Below are positions 33,098 to 42,386 of a stretch of DNA of 64,000 nt, one piece after another; position 1 is the first letter of the stretch, and the number at the start of each line of letters is the position of its first letter. This stretch comes from Pseudomonas alkylphenolica (GTDB taxonomy: Bacteria; Pseudomonadota; Gammaproteobacteria; Pseudomonadales; Pseudomonadaceae). A program made the position numbers and the translations under genes. The DNA lies in contig NZ_CP009048.1 of NCBI RefSeq assembly GCF_000746525.1, positions 219,501 to 283,500 of the forward strand. The letters are read 5' to 3'. The notes below the pieces were generated by a model. The model was not told where the DNA came from. It did no database searches and saw only the letters and a program-made list of their open reading frames with translations.

Positions 33098-35341
33098 ATG
33101 AACCAGCCTGTCAGCCATACCCCGGGTAAAGACACCCACGATCACGCCAGTCATGACCATGCCAAGCATACCCACAGCTGCTGCTCCCACGATGCTGCAC
33201 CCTCTCTGGTGCAACTGAGTGAAGCGGCCAGTGGCGATGCGCGCCTGAGCCGCTTTCGTATCGAGGCCATGGATTGCCCGACCGAACAGACCCTGATCCA
33301 GAACAAACTGGGCAAGCTGGCAGGCGTCGAGCAGCTGGAGTTCAACCTGATCAACCGCATTCTCGGGGTTCGCCACACCCATGGCGATACCCTGGCTATC
33401 GAGCAGGCGGTCGCTTCGCTGGGCATGCAGGCCGAGCCACTGACCGAAAGCAGCGAAGAACCTGCCGCGCCTCCGGCTCCGGGGAAAAAGCACTGGTGGC
33501 CGTTGGCGCTGTCCGGGCTTGCGGCCATTGCCGCCGAGGGCATTCACTTCGCCGAGCTGGCGCCTTCCTGGGTGGTGGCGCTGGTGGCGTTGGTGTCGAT
33601 CCTCAGCTGTGGCCTGGGCACCTATAAAAAGGGCTGGATCGCCCTGAAGAACCGCAACCTGAACATCAACGCGCTGATGAGCATCGCCGTCACCGGCGCC
33701 GTGCTGATCGGCCAGTGGCCGGAAGCGGCCATGGTCATGTTCCTGTTTACCGTCGCCGAGTTGATCGAAGCGCGCTCGCTGGACCGGGCGCGCAATGCGA
33801 TTGGCGGGCTGATGCAACTGAGCCCGGACATGGCCACGGTGCAGCAGAGCGATGGCCAATGGCGTGAAGTCGAGGTCAAACAGGTAGCGCTGGGAGCGCT
33901 GGTGCGGGTGCGCCCCGGTGAGCGTATCGGCCTGGATGGCGAGGTGGTCAGTGGCCAGTCGAGCATCGACCAGGCGCCGATTACCGGTGAAAGCCTGCCG
34001 GTGGAAAAAGGCCCGGGCGACAAGGTTTTCGCTGGCACCATCAACCAAGCCGGTGCCCTGGAATACCGGGTGACGGCGGCTGCCGGGCAATCGACGCTGG
34101 CGCGGATCATCAAGGCCGTGGAAGAGGCCCAGGGTGCCCGTGCACCGACTCAGCGTTTCGTTGACCAGTTCTCGCGTATCTACACCCCGGCGGTGTTTGC
34201 CTTTGCATTGGCGGTTGCAGTGATACCACCGCTGTTCATGGCCGGTGCCTGGTTCGACTGGATCTACCGCGCCCTGGTGTTGCTGGTAGTGGCCTGCCCA
34301 TGCGCGCTGGTGATCTCCACTCCGGTGACCATCGTCAGCGGTCTGGCCGCGGCGGCGCGCAAAGGTATTCTGGTCAAAGGCGGGGTGTATCTGGAAGGCG
34401 GGCGCAGGCTCGATTTTCTGGCGCTGGACAAGACCGGCACCATCACCCACGGCAAGCCGGTACAGACCGATCATGTCGTGCTTGATCCGCTGTTCGAAGG
34501 CCGCGCCCAGGCGCTGGCTGCCAGCCTGGCTGACCGATCCGACCACCCGGTGTCGCGTGCCATTGCGGTATATGCCAACAAGCAGCAACTGGCCCTGAGT
34601 GAAGTATCGGCGTTCGAAGCCCTGGCCGGTCGTGGTGTGCGCGGCGAAGTGGACGGTGAGTTGTACCACCTGGGCAACCATCGCCTGGTCGAAGAGCTCG
34701 GCCTGTGCTCGCCACAGCTCGAAGCACAGCTCGATGCCCTGGAACGTCAGGGCAAGACCGTGGTGCTGCTGCTCGATAAATCCGGCCCGCTGGCCCTGTT
34801 CGCGGTGGCTGACACCGTCAAGGACAGCAGCCGCGAGGCGATTGCCGAACTGCATGAGCTGGGTATCAAGACTGTCATGCTCACCGGCGACAATCCCCAC
34901 ACTGCGCAAGCCATTGCCGCTCAAGTGGGTATCGACCAGGCCCATGGCAACCTGTTGCCGGCCGACAAGCTCAAGACTATTGAAGATTTGTACGCCCAAG
35001 GGCACCGGGTCGGCATGGTCGGCGACGGCATCAACGACGCTCCAGCGTTGGCGCGCTCGGAGATCGGCTTTGCCATGGCTGCCGCCGGTACCGACACGGC
35101 GATCGAGACCGCCGACGTGGCGCTGATGGATGATGACTTGCGCAAAATACCGGCCTTCGTCAGGCTCTCGCGTCAGACCGCGGCGATCCTGACCCAGAAC
35201 ATCGTGCTGGCGCTGGGGATCAAGGCGGTCTTCCTGGCGATCACCTTCGCCGGCATGGCAACCATGTGGATGGCGGTGTTCGCCGACATGGGCGTGAGTT
35301 TGCTGGTGGTCTTCAACGGCCTGCGCCTGCTGCGAAAATAG
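33098..35341 (+). CDS. cadA: P-type heavy-metal (Cd/Zn/Pb) efflux ATPase
   Basis: P1B-type ATPase of 747 residues exporting Cd2+, Zn2+ or Pb2+. His-rich N-terminus (THDHASHDHAKHTHSCC) then one HMA-like domain whose motif is MDCPTE (58-63). Transmembrane metal site Cys-Pro-Cys at 400-402 (VACPCALVIS), phosphorylated Asp444 in DKTGTITHG, nucleotide-domain SDHPVSRAI, hinge MVGDGINDAPALARSEIG. GGATG precedes the ATG at 33098. The LysR gene starts 7 bases after the stop, but functionally belongs with the phosphonate genes. Confidence 0.94.
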   Translation: MNQPVSHTPGKDTHDHASHDHAKHTHSCCSHDAAPSLVQLSEAASGDARLSRFRIEAMDCPTEQTLIQNKLGKLAGVEQLEFNLINRILGVRHTHGDTLAIEQAVASLGMQAEPLTESSEEPAAPPAPGKKHWWPLALSGLAAIAAEGIHFAELAPSWVVALVALVSILSCGLGTYKKGWIALKNRNLNINALMSIAVTGAVLIGQWPEAAMVMFLFTVAELIEARSLDRARNAIGGLMQLSPDMATVQQSDGQWREVEVKQVALGALVRVRPGERIGLDGEVVSGQSSIDQAPITGESLPVEKGPGDKVFAGTINQAGALEYRVTAAAGQSTLARIIKAVEEAQGARAPTQRFVDQFSRIYTPAVFAFALAVAVIPPLFMAGAWFDWIYRALVLLVVACPCALVISTPVTIVSGLAAAARKGILVKGGVYLEGGRRLDFLALDKTGTITHGKPVQTDHVVLDPLFEGRAQALAASLADRSDHPVSRAIAVYANKQQLALSEVSAFEALAGRGVRGEVDGELYHLGNHRLVEELGLCSPQLEAQLDALERQGKTVVLLLDKSGPLALFAVADTVKDSSREAIAELHELGIKTVMLTGDNPHTAQAIAAQVGIDQAHGNLLPADKLKTIEDLYAQGHRVGMVGDGINDAPALARSEIGFAMAAAGTDTAIETADVALMDDDLRKIPAFVRLSRQTAAILTQNIVLALGIKAVFLAITFAGMATMWMAVFADMGVSLLVVFNGLRLLRK

Positions 35342-35348
35342 AGGATGT

Positions 35349-36218
35349 ATGTTGAGTTCCGAGTTGAAAGCCTTCTACATGGTTGCCCGCCTGGGCAGCA
35401 TTACCCTGGCGGCGAAGAAACTCGGGCTCAGCCAACCGACCGTGACCACGCAGATCCGCAACCTGGAAAGCCAGTACGCGGTGGAGCTGTTCTACCGCGG
35501 CGGTCGGCGCCTGACCCTTAGCGATGACGGCGCGCGGCTGCTGCCGATGGTCAAGACTCTGTTGCAGCAGGAGGCCGATATCGAGTTCTTCCTGCGCAAC
35601 AGTGGTCAGGGCCAGGGCAGTTTGCGCATTGCTGCCACCGCGCCGTACTACATCCTCGATCTGGTGAAGATCTTTCGCGAGCGTTTGCCGCAAGTGGAGG
35701 TTTCGGTGGAAATCGGTAACTCCCAGCAGGTGCTGGAGTTGCTGGAGGACTACCGCGTGGACCTGGCTGCTTCCTCGCAGCTGCTGGAAGATGCGCGTCT
35801 GGTGCGGCGGGTGTTGGGCACTGATCCATTGGTGGTGGCGGTGCATCGCAATCATCCGTTGGCCAGCCGTGAATCGCTGCCGCTGTCGGCACTGGCCGGG
35901 CACTGCCTGCTGGTACGCGAGCAAGGCTCGACGACACGCAAACTGACCGAGCAGATGCTGGAAGAGGCCGGGGTCAAGGTCGGTTCGATGCTGGAGATCG
36001 GCAGCCGCGAGTCGATCCGTGAAGCGGTGTTGCGCAACATCGGCATCAGCATCATTGCCCGTCATGAAGTGCCGCATAACCCTGAGCTGCGGGTGTTGAG
36101 CCTGGACAATGCTCCGGTGATGCATGAGTACCTGTATTGCCTGAAGGAACGCAGGCAGGCGCGTTTGCCTGCGGCTTTTTTGGGGTTGGCGCAGGAAGTG
36201 TCGGCAGTGGAGATTTGA
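35349..36218 (+). CDS. LysR-family regulator, phosphonate-associated
   Basis: DNA-binding activator of 289 residues. Winged helix-turn-helix at about 1-60 (AFYMVARLGSITLAAKKLGL then SQPTVTTQIRNLE), effector domain 90-285. The sequence and its position ahead of an aminoethylphosphonate-type importer match the LysR subfamily TIGR03339 linked with phosphonate catabolism. GAGGATGT precedes the ATG. A REP pair and a spacer of about 190 bases separate it from the ABC genes, which must have their own promoter. Confidence 0.8.
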   Translation: MLSSELKAFYMVARLGSITLAAKKLGLSQPTVTTQIRNLESQYAVELFYRGGRRLTLSDDGARLLPMVKTLLQQEADIEFFLRNSGQGQGSLRIAATAPYYILDLVKIFRERLPQVEVSVEIGNSQQVLELLEDYRVDLAASSQLLEDARLVRRVLGTDPLVVAVHRNHPLASRESLPLSALAGHCLLVREQGSTTRKLTEQMLEEAGVKVGSMLEIGSRESIREAVLRNIGISIIARHEVPHNPELRVLSLDNAPVMHEYLYCLKERRQARLPAAFLGLAQEVSAVEI

Positions 36219-36221
36219 AGC

Positions 36222-36286
36222 ATCGCGGGGCAAGCCCGCTCCCACCGAGGTTAGTGGTCTCGGTGGGAGCGGGCTTGCCCCGCGAT
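36222..36286. repeat. REP inverted pair
   Basis: Reverse core 36222-36245, forward core 36263-36286; the 17-base loop is itself partly palindromic (CCGAGG/CTCGG). Confidence 0.9.
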
Positions 36287-36407
36287 GCTTTTAAACGAAC
36301 TACACCCAAATCTGCCTATACCACTATCACCATCTTTTGCTTCCCAGCCACAGAACCTTCGCATTACCTCCCTAGCATGGCCCTCATTCGTTCGATGAGG
36401 TCCTGCC

Positions 36408-37472
36408 ATGAACACTCCGGTCGCAAACCCAGGCGCACAGATGAAAGTGCGCGGTATCCACAAGCGCTTCGGCGCCTTTACCGCCCTGCAGGATGTCTCC
36501 CTCGACATCGCCGCCGGTGAACTGGTGTGCCTGCTCGGCCCGTCCGGCTGTGGCAAGACCACACTGCTGCGCTGCATCGCCGGCCTCGAACGCCAGGACC
36601 GAGGCACTTTGTACATCGGCGACCGCGATATCTCCGAGTTGCCGCCCCAGGCCCGTGACTACGGCATCCTGTTCCAGTCCTATGCGCTGTTCCCGAACCT
36701 GACGGTCGAGGCCAACATCGCCTATGGCCTGGCCGGCAGCGGTCGTGACGAAGTGCGCCAGCGGGTGGCGCAGATGCTTGAGCTGGTCGGTTTGACCGGC
36801 AGCGAGAAAAAGTACCCCGGCCAGCTTTCCGGTGGCCAACAGCAACGGGTAGCCCTGGCGCGTGCCCTGGCTCCGGCACCTTCGTTGCTGCTGCTTGACG
36901 AGCCGATGTCGGCCCTCGACGCCCGCGTCCGCGAGCACCTGTGTACCGAGCTGCGCCAGCTGCAACGCCAGTTGGGCATCACCACCCTGATGGTCACCCA
37001 CAACCAGGACGAAGCCATGCTCATGGCCGACCGCATTGCGGTGATGAACAACGGTCAGGTCGAGCAATACGCTACGCCCCAGGAAATCTACGACAAACCG
37101 GCTACGCCGTTCGTGGCTGAGTTCGTCGGCCAGGGCAACTGGCTGCCGTTCCAGCGCCACACCGACAGCCACGCCCAGGTCGGCGGCTTGAACATGCGTC
37201 TGGCCGACGGTGCCGGCCAGGCGCGCAGCGGTCGTTTGTTCTGCCGTCCTGAAGCGATCAGCGTCAATCCGCCGGTGCATGAAGAGAACCTGTTTCCGGC
37301 GCGGGTGCGCGAAATCACCTTCCTCGGTAACCGCTGCCGCATGAGTTTCGAGTTCAACGAGCTGCCGGGTCACGCGCTGCTGGCCGAGGTCGCGCCCGAG
37401 TCGATGCCGCGCCTGGGTTCGCAGGACATCTGGGTCGCCCTGCCGCCGCGCAGCCTGCAGGTGTTTGCCTGA
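36408..37472 (+). CDS. 2-Aminoethylphosphonate-type ABC transporter, ATP-binding subunit
   Basis: Cytoplasmic ATPase of 354 residues of the iron/spermidine/phosphonate (PotA-like) class. Walker A GPSGCGKTT at about 44-52, signature LSGGQQQRVALARAL, Walker B LLLLDEPMSALDA, H-loop VTHNQDEAMLMADR, C-terminal TOBE-like regulatory domain after 240 (GRLFCRPEAISVN). With the following double-domain permease and binding protein it matches the PhnS2/T2/U2 importer set. The permease ATG starts two bases after its stop. Confidence 0.87.
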   Translation: MNTPVANPGAQMKVRGIHKRFGAFTALQDVSLDIAAGELVCLLGPSGCGKTTLLRCIAGLERQDRGTLYIGDRDISELPPQARDYGILFQSYALFPNLTVEANIAYGLAGSGRDEVRQRVAQMLELVGLTGSEKKYPGQLSGGQQQRVALARALAPAPSLLLLDEPMSALDARVREHLCTELRQLQRQLGITTLMVTHNQDEAMLMADRIAVMNNGQVEQYATPQEIYDKPATPFVAEFVGQGNWLPFQRHTDSHAQVGGLNMRLADGAGQARSGRLFCRPEAISVNPPVHEENLFPARVREITFLGNRCRMSFEFNELPGHALLAEVAPESMPRLGSQDIWVALPPRSLQVFA

Positions 37473-37473
37473 G

Positions 37474-39198
37474 ATGGCCGCGCCAATGGCCATGCCGATC
37501 GCGCAGGCGAAGGCAGCACAGCGTTCCGGCGCTTCACTGGGTGATCGACTGTTCGTGGTCGGCGGTAAATGGTTGCTGCTGCTCCTGCTGACGGTTGCGG
37601 TGTTGATGCCGCTGCTGGCGATTTTCTGGCGCGGCTTCAGCAGCGATGCCGGGCAGGGCGGTGGTCTGGTCGCCGCACGTGAACTGTTTGCCAGCGCCAA
37701 CTTTCACTGGCTGCTGGGCAACAGCCTCAAAGTTTCTCTCAGCGTCGCCGCGATTGTCGTGCCGCTGGCCTACCTGTTCGCCTACGCCTTGCAACGCACG
37801 CTGATCCCCGGCAAGCGCATCTGGCGCGGCATCTCGCTGCTGCCCTTGCTGGCGCCGTCGATGTTGCCAGCCATTGCCCTGGTCTACCTGTTCGGCAACC
37901 AGGGGCTGCTGCGCGGGCTGCTCAGCGACAATATCTATGGCTTCTGGGGCATTGTCCTCGGCGAGGCCATCTACACCTTTCCACATGCCCTGATGATCCT
38001 GCTGTCGGCGCTGTCGCTGGCCGATGCGCGCTTGTTCGATGCTGCTTCGAGCATGGGTGCCGGTCCCTGGCGCGCCTTCCACAGCATCACCTGGCCGGCG
38101 ACCCGTCAGGCGGTGTTCGCGGCGTTCTGCCTGGTGTTCACCCTGACCATCACCGATTTCGGTGTGCCGGTGGTGGTCGGTGGCGACTATCAAGTGCTGG
38201 CTCTGGAAGCCTATAAGGCGGTGGTCGGTCAGCAGCAGTTCGGTCGCGGTGCGTTGATCGGCATGGTCCTGCTGGTGCCGGCGCTACTCAGCTTCGCCGT
38301 CGATGCCTGGTTGCGTCGTCGTCAGGGTGATGCCATGAGCGGTCGTGCCCAGGTGTTCGTGCCGCAGCCGTCGCGTCGTCGCGATGCCTGGTTCCTGGCT
38401 GTGGTGCTGACGGTCTGTGCGGTGTTGCTGTTGGTGGTGGGCATGGCGGTGTACTCGTCGCTGGTGACCTTCTGGCCGTACAACATGACCTTGTCGCTCA
38501 AGCACTATCAGTTCGATGAAACCGCGGGTGGTGGCTGGCTGGCTTACACCAACAGCCTGACCATGGCGCTGGGCACCGCATTGATCGGCAGCGCGGTGAT
38601 ATTCACCGGCGCCTACCTGATGGAAAAAACCAAGGGCCAGCGTTCACTCAATCTGCTGCTGCGCTTGCTCAGCTTCGTGCCGATGGCGGTACCCGGTTTG
38701 GTTCTGGGCCTGGGCTACGTGTTCTTCTTCAACCTGACCAGCAACCCGCTGCATGTGTTCTACGGCAGCATGGCGCTGCTGGTGGTGTGCACCATTGCTC
38801 ACTATTTGACCACCGCAAACATGACCGCGACCACCGCCCTGCGCCAGCTCGACGGTGAGTTCGAAGCCGCTGCGCTGTCGCTCAAGGCGCCGTTGTACCG
38901 GCACTTTCTGCGGGTCACCGTACCGATCTGCCTGCCGGCACTGCTGGACATCATCCGCTACCTGTTCGTGTCGGCGATGACCACGGTGTCGGCGGCGATC
39001 TTCCTCTACAGCCCGGACACCATCCTAGCCGCCGTCGCCGTGTTGAACATGGACGATGCCGGCAATGTCGGCGGCGCGGCGGCGATGTCGACCCTGATCC
39101 TGCTGACCAGCGCCAGCGTTTCGCTGCTCCTGGCCTGGGCCTCGCGCGGCCTGCTGCAACGTTCCCAAGCCTGGCGCCAGCGCGCGCCGGGCCAGTGA
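37474..39198 (+). CDS. 2-Aminoethylphosphonate-type ABC transporter, double permease
   Basis: Inner-membrane permease of 574 residues with two fused binding-protein-dependent transport domains, about twelve helices. The two coupling loops are seen at SLADARLFDAASSMGAGPWR (about 187-206) and LRQLDGEFEAAALSLKAP (about 455-472). A fused permease is characteristic of the PhnU2 (TIGR03262) and iron Fbp families. The upstream in-frame TTG at 37465 overlaps the ATPase stop; the ATG at 37474 is preferred. Confidence 0.87.
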   Translation: MAAPMAMPIAQAKAAQRSGASLGDRLFVVGGKWLLLLLLTVAVLMPLLAIFWRGFSSDAGQGGGLVAARELFASANFHWLLGNSLKVSLSVAAIVVPLAYLFAYALQRTLIPGKRIWRGISLLPLLAPSMLPAIALVYLFGNQGLLRGLLSDNIYGFWGIVLGEAIYTFPHALMILLSALSLADARLFDAASSMGAGPWRAFHSITWPATRQAVFAAFCLVFTLTITDFGVPVVVGGDYQVLALEAYKAVVGQQQFGRGALIGMVLLVPALLSFAVDAWLRRRQGDAMSGRAQVFVPQPSRRRDAWFLAVVLTVCAVLLLVVGMAVYSSLVTFWPYNMTLSLKHYQFDETAGGGWLAYTNSLTMALGTALIGSAVIFTGAYLMEKTKGQRSLNLLLRLLSFVPMAVPGLVLGLGYVFFFNLTSNPLHVFYGSMALLVVCTIAHYLTTANMTATTALRQLDGEFEAAALSLKAPLYRHFLRVTVPICLPALLDIIRYLFVSAMTTVSAAIFLYSPDTILAAVAVLNMDDAGNVGGAAAMSTLILLTSASVSLLLAWASRGLLQRSQAWRQRAPGQ

Positions 39199-39239
39199 TT
39201 GCCTTACCCATCCCTCGTACCGTTCAAAGGAACCGCATC

Positions 39240-40265
39240 ATGTTCAAGCCACTTGCTCTTGCCGCTGCCGTCCTCACTGCGTTCAGTCTGCAGGCCACTG
39301 CCGCTGACACCCAGCTGACGGTTTATACCGCGCTTGAAGCCGAACAACTCAAGAGCTACAAGCAGGCCTTCGAAAAGGCCAACCCGGATATCGAGATCAA
39401 GTGGGTACGCGATTCCACCGGCATCATCACCGCCAAGCTGCTGGCCGAAAAAGACCGCCCGCAGGCTGATGCGGTGTGGGGCCTGGCCGCTTCCAGCCTG
39501 GCGATCCTCGACCAGCAGGGCATGCTGCAAAGCTACGCACCGAAGGATCTGGACAAGATCGGCGGCAACTACCGCGATGCCGCCAATCCACCAGCCTGGG
39601 TCGGTATGGACGTCTGGGCGGCGACCATCTGCTTCAACACCATCGAAGCCGAGAAGCAGGGCCTGACCAAGCCGGTGAGCTGGCAGGACCTGACCAAGCC
39701 TGAGTACAAGGGCAAGATCGTCATGCCGAACCCGGCATCGTCCGGCACCGGCTTCCTCGATGTCAGCGCCTGGTTGCAGACCTTTGGCGAGAAGCAGGGC
39801 TGGGCGTACATGGACGGCCTGCACCAGAACATCGGCCAGTATGTTCATTCCGGTTCCAAGCCGTGCAAGCTGGCGGCGGCCGGTGAGTTCCCGATCGGTA
39901 TCTCCTTTGAATACCCGGCCGTGCAGCTCAAGCGTCAGGGCGCGCCGCTGGACATCGTTCTGCCGAAGGAAGGCCTGGGCTGGGAAATCGAAGCCACCGC
40001 CGTGCTCAAGGGCAGCAAGCATGAAGATGCCGCCAAGCGTCTGGCCGATTTCTCGGCAAGCCCGGCAGCGATGGAGCTGTACAAGGAAAACTTTGCTGTG
40101 CTCGCTCAGCCGGGTATCGCCAAGCCGCAGACCGAGCTGCCGGCCGACTACGAGCAGCGCTTGATCAAGAACGACTTTGCCTGGGCCTCGCAGAACCGCG
40201 ACAGCATCCTCGCTGAATGGCGCAAGCGCTATGACGGCAAGTCGGAGAAGGTGGCGCAGCAGTAA
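39240..40265 (+). CDS. 2-Aminoethylphosphonate-type substrate-binding protein
   Basis: Periplasmic binding protein of 341 residues with signal peptide ending at about LQATAAD (residue 22). Family features LTVYTALEAEQLKSYKQAFE, DADAVWGLAASSLAIL-like segment, PASSGTGFLDVSAWLQTFGE. It matches the PhnS2 (TIGR03261) class rather than PhnD. AAGGAACCGCATC precedes the ATG. Third gene of the importer operon; a REP pair follows it and separates it from the two catabolic genes. Confidence 0.87.
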   Translation: MFKPLALAAAVLTAFSLQATAADTQLTVYTALEAEQLKSYKQAFEKANPDIEIKWVRDSTGIITAKLLAEKDRPQADAVWGLAASSLAILDQQGMLQSYAPKDLDKIGGNYRDAANPPAWVGMDVWAATICFNTIEAEKQGLTKPVSWQDLTKPEYKGKIVMPNPASSGTGFLDVSAWLQTFGEKQGWAYMDGLHQNIGQYVHSGSKPCKLAAAGEFPIGISFEYPAVQLKRQGAPLDIVLPKEGLGWEIEATAVLKGSKHEDAAKRLADFSASPAAMELYKENFAVLAQPGIAKPQTELPADYEQRLIKNDFAWASQNRDSILAEWRKRYDGKSEKVAQQ

Positions 40266-40271
40266 GACCGC

Positions 40272-40338
40272 ATCGCGGGGCAAGCCCGCTCCCACAGGGG
40301 ATTACACAGTCCCGGTGGGAGCGGGCTTGCCCCGCGAT
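40272..40338. repeat. REP inverted pair
   Basis: Reverse core 40272-40295, forward core 40315-40338, inside the phosphonate cluster and only 16 bases from the next start codon, so it may act as a transcript stabiliser or attenuator within the operon. Confidence 0.9.
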
Positions 40339-40354
40339 CCTCAAGGAGATCCCA

Positions 40355-41482
40355 ATGACCGATCTACTAATCGTCGGCGCCGGCATTCTAGGCCTGTCCC
40401 ATGCCTACGCCGCCGCCCGGCGCGGCCTCAAGGTGCGTGTTTTCGAACGCACCGCTACCCCGTTGGGTGCCTCGGTACGCAACTTCGGCCAGGCGCTGGT
40501 CACCGGCCAGCCACCGGGTGAAATGCTGGAGCTGGCCAAGGCCAGCCGCGGAATCTGGGCGCACTGGTCGCGTCAGGCCGGCTTCGAATTGAAGAGCAAT
40601 GGTTCGCTATTTTTCGCCCGTACTGCCCTTGAACAGGAACTGCTCGAAGCCTTTTGCGCCGAACGGGCCGTAGAGCACGGTTACAAGGTCGAGCTGTTGT
40701 CAGGTGCTGCCCTCAACGATCTTTACGGTGGCCAGTTTCGGCACCACCGCGCGGCGTTGCGTGGGCTGGACGACCAGCAGCTGTACTCCCGTGAAGCCAT
40801 CCCCACACTGATCCGCTTCCTGCAGCAGGAACTGGATGTGCAGTTTCATTTCTCCACCCTGGTTCGCGATATTGAACCAGGCAAAGTCTCGACCACCGCA
40901 GGCGACTTCAGCGCCACGCAGATCGTGGTCTGTTCCGGGCATGATTATCAGACCCTGCTCGCCGAACCCATCGCCAAGCTGCAACCACAGGTCTGCCGCT
41001 TGCAGATGCTGCGTGCCCGCCCGCGTTTCAAACTGGACTTGCAGCATGCCCTGCTGACCGGGCTGAGCTGCGTGCATTACGGCGCCTTCGCCGACCTGCC
41101 TCAGGCCCAGGCCCTCAAGACGCAATTGCTTAGCGACAGTCCGCACCTGATGGAGCATGGCATTCACTTGCTGATCAGCCCCACGCCCCATGGCGAGCTG
41201 ATCATCGGCGACTCGCACGCCTATGGCAGCGATGCCGCGCCGTTCAATGCCGAACAGGTCGACAACTGGATGATCGAACTGGCCGAGCACACCCTCGGCG
41301 GCCGGATCGAGGTGGTCGAACGCTGGCAGGGCGTCTATGGTTCTGGCGGTCGCGGACCGTTTTCGCTGTTGCAGGTGGCGCCGGGTATCAGCGCGGCGCT
41401 GATGCACAGTGGCGTCGGCATGAGCGTCGGACCGGCCCTGGCCGAGCGGCATATCGCTCGACTGTTCAACGAAAGCGCTTGA
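40355..41482 (+). CDS. TIGR03364 FAD-dependent oxidoreductase, phosphonate-associated
   Basis: Flavoprotein of the glycine/sarcosine oxidase (DAO) fold, 375 residues. N-terminal FAD motif LLIVGAGILGLSHAYAAARR (4-23) and FER at about 35, C-terminal YGSGGRGPFSLLQVAPGISA and MHSGVGMSVGPALAE. Members of TIGR03364 occur in phosphonate clusters; a characterised type oxidises N-methylated aminoethylphosphonate to phosphonoacetaldehyde (reported as PbfC, to my recollection). AAGGAG gives a strong ribosome binding site. The HD-domain gene starts 10 bases downstream. Confidence 0.82.
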   Translation: MTDLLIVGAGILGLSHAYAAARRGLKVRVFERTATPLGASVRNFGQALVTGQPPGEMLELAKASRGIWAHWSRQAGFELKSNGSLFFARTALEQELLEAFCAERAVEHGYKVELLSGAALNDLYGGQFRHHRAALRGLDDQQLYSREAIPTLIRFLQQELDVQFHFSTLVRDIEPGKVSTTAGDFSATQIVVCSGHDYQTLLAEPIAKLQPQVCRLQMLRARPRFKLDLQHALLTGLSCVHYGAFADLPQAQALKTQLLSDSPHLMEHGIHLLISPTPHGELIIGDSHAYGSDAAPFNAEQVDNWMIELAEHTLGGRIEVVERWQGVYGSGGRGPFSLLQVAPGISAALMHSGVGMSVGPALAERHIARLFNESA

Positions 41483-41492
41483 GGGGATAACG

Positions 41493-42386
41493 ATGAGAAC
41501 GGCCGAACAGGTTGTCAGCGAAATATTCGCCCTGTACCAGCAGCATGGTGATGAAGACTATATCGGCGAGCCGGTGTCGCAGCTGGAGCACATGTCCCAG
41601 GCGGCGCAGCTGGCGCTGGATGAAGGTTTTGATGATGAGGTGGTGCTGGCGGCGTTCTTCCACGACATCGGCCACATCTGTGGTGGTGCCGAAGGCGACA
41701 TGGGTGGCTACGGTGTGGTCAGCCATGAGCAGGTTGGCGCCAACTATCTGCTGCGCTGCGGTTTCAGCGAGCGACTGGCCAAGCTGGTGCAATACCACGT
41801 CGAGGCCAAGCGTTATCTGACTTTGCGTAAACCGGGCTATTACCAGCGATTGAGCGAAGCCAGCCGGCGCACCCTGGAGTATCAGGGCGGGGTGATGAGC
41901 GAGGCTGAGGCCGATGCCTTCGAGCACGATCCGCTGTGCAAGGTGAGCCTGCGCATGCGCGAATGGGATGAGCTGGCCAAGGAGATGCATGTGCCGGTGA
42001 TTGATCTGGACGTGCTCAAGGCCAAGGCCTTGGCGCTTTGCATTGAGTGTATTTCGCGGGGCAAGCCCGCTCCCACCGGGTTGAATCAATACCCTGTGGG
42101 AGCGGGCTTGCCCCGCGAAAAGGCCCTAAAGCTCCCGCACCAACAGGTCGATCTGCTCCTGGCGCTCGGCCTGATTGAGTCGCGCACCGGGATTGAGCGA
42201 CGACCACTGCGGATGCGCCCGGGCTTTGCTCAAGGCGTCCGGCAGCTTGCCTTCACGCCAGCTCTGCTCCTGCGGCGCGCTCAGCTTGATCCGCTCCATC
42301 GCCGCATGCCCGCGGCTGTCCAGCGCCTGGATCAGCTGATGCTGACGCAGGGCCAACAGGCGCAACACGCTGTCATCTACCGTTAA
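41493..42386 (+). CDS. PhnZ-like HD-domain phosphonate oxygenase with REP-derived extension
   Basis: Mixed-valent diiron oxygenase of the TIGR03276/PhnZ type, related to myo-inositol oxygenase, cleaving a C-P bond. Substrate-loop residues in DYIGEPVSQLEHMSQAA (about 21-37), HD in AAFFHDIGHICGG, further His ligands in SHEQVGANYL and YHVEAKRYL. The native domain ends near residue 186. The frame then has no stop and translates a REP pair (SRGKPAPTG...PVGAGLPREK, 187-210) and about 87 residues of antisense of the next gene, giving 297 residues. Family members are near 190. Confidence 0.78.
   Translation: MRTAEQVVSEIFALYQQHGDEDYIGEPVSQLEHMSQAAQLALDEGFDDEVVLAAFFHDIGHICGGAEGDMGGYGVVSHEQVGANYLLRCGFSERLAKLVQYHVEAKRYLTLRKPGYYQRLSEASRRTLEYQGGVMSEAEADAFEHDPLCKVSLRMREWDELAKEMHVPVIDLDVLKAKALALCIECISRGKPAPTGLNQYPVGAGLPREKALKLPHQQVDLLLALGLIESRTGIERRPLRMRPGFAQGVRQLAFTPALLLRRAQLDPLHRRMPAAVQRLDQLMLTQGQQAQHAVIYR
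42053..42119. repeat. REP inverted pair inside an open reading frame
   Basis: Reverse core 42053-42076 and forward core 42096-42119, both with TTCGCG or CGCGAA ends instead of ATCGCG/CGCGAT. It is the only pair in the window that lies inside a protein frame, at the 3' end of the HD-domain gene. Confidence 0.88.

Noticed and set aside
33065..35005. 646-codon minus-strand frame opposite cadA.
   Set aside because: Antisense shadow of a clear P-type ATPase with all catalytic motifs; the minus-strand product is low-complexity His/Gln/Arg-rich.
41493..42386. HD-oxygenase tail considered as a genuine extra domain.
   Set aside because: The tail is fully explained by REP translation followed by antisense of the GTPase gene, so a native domain is not needed.
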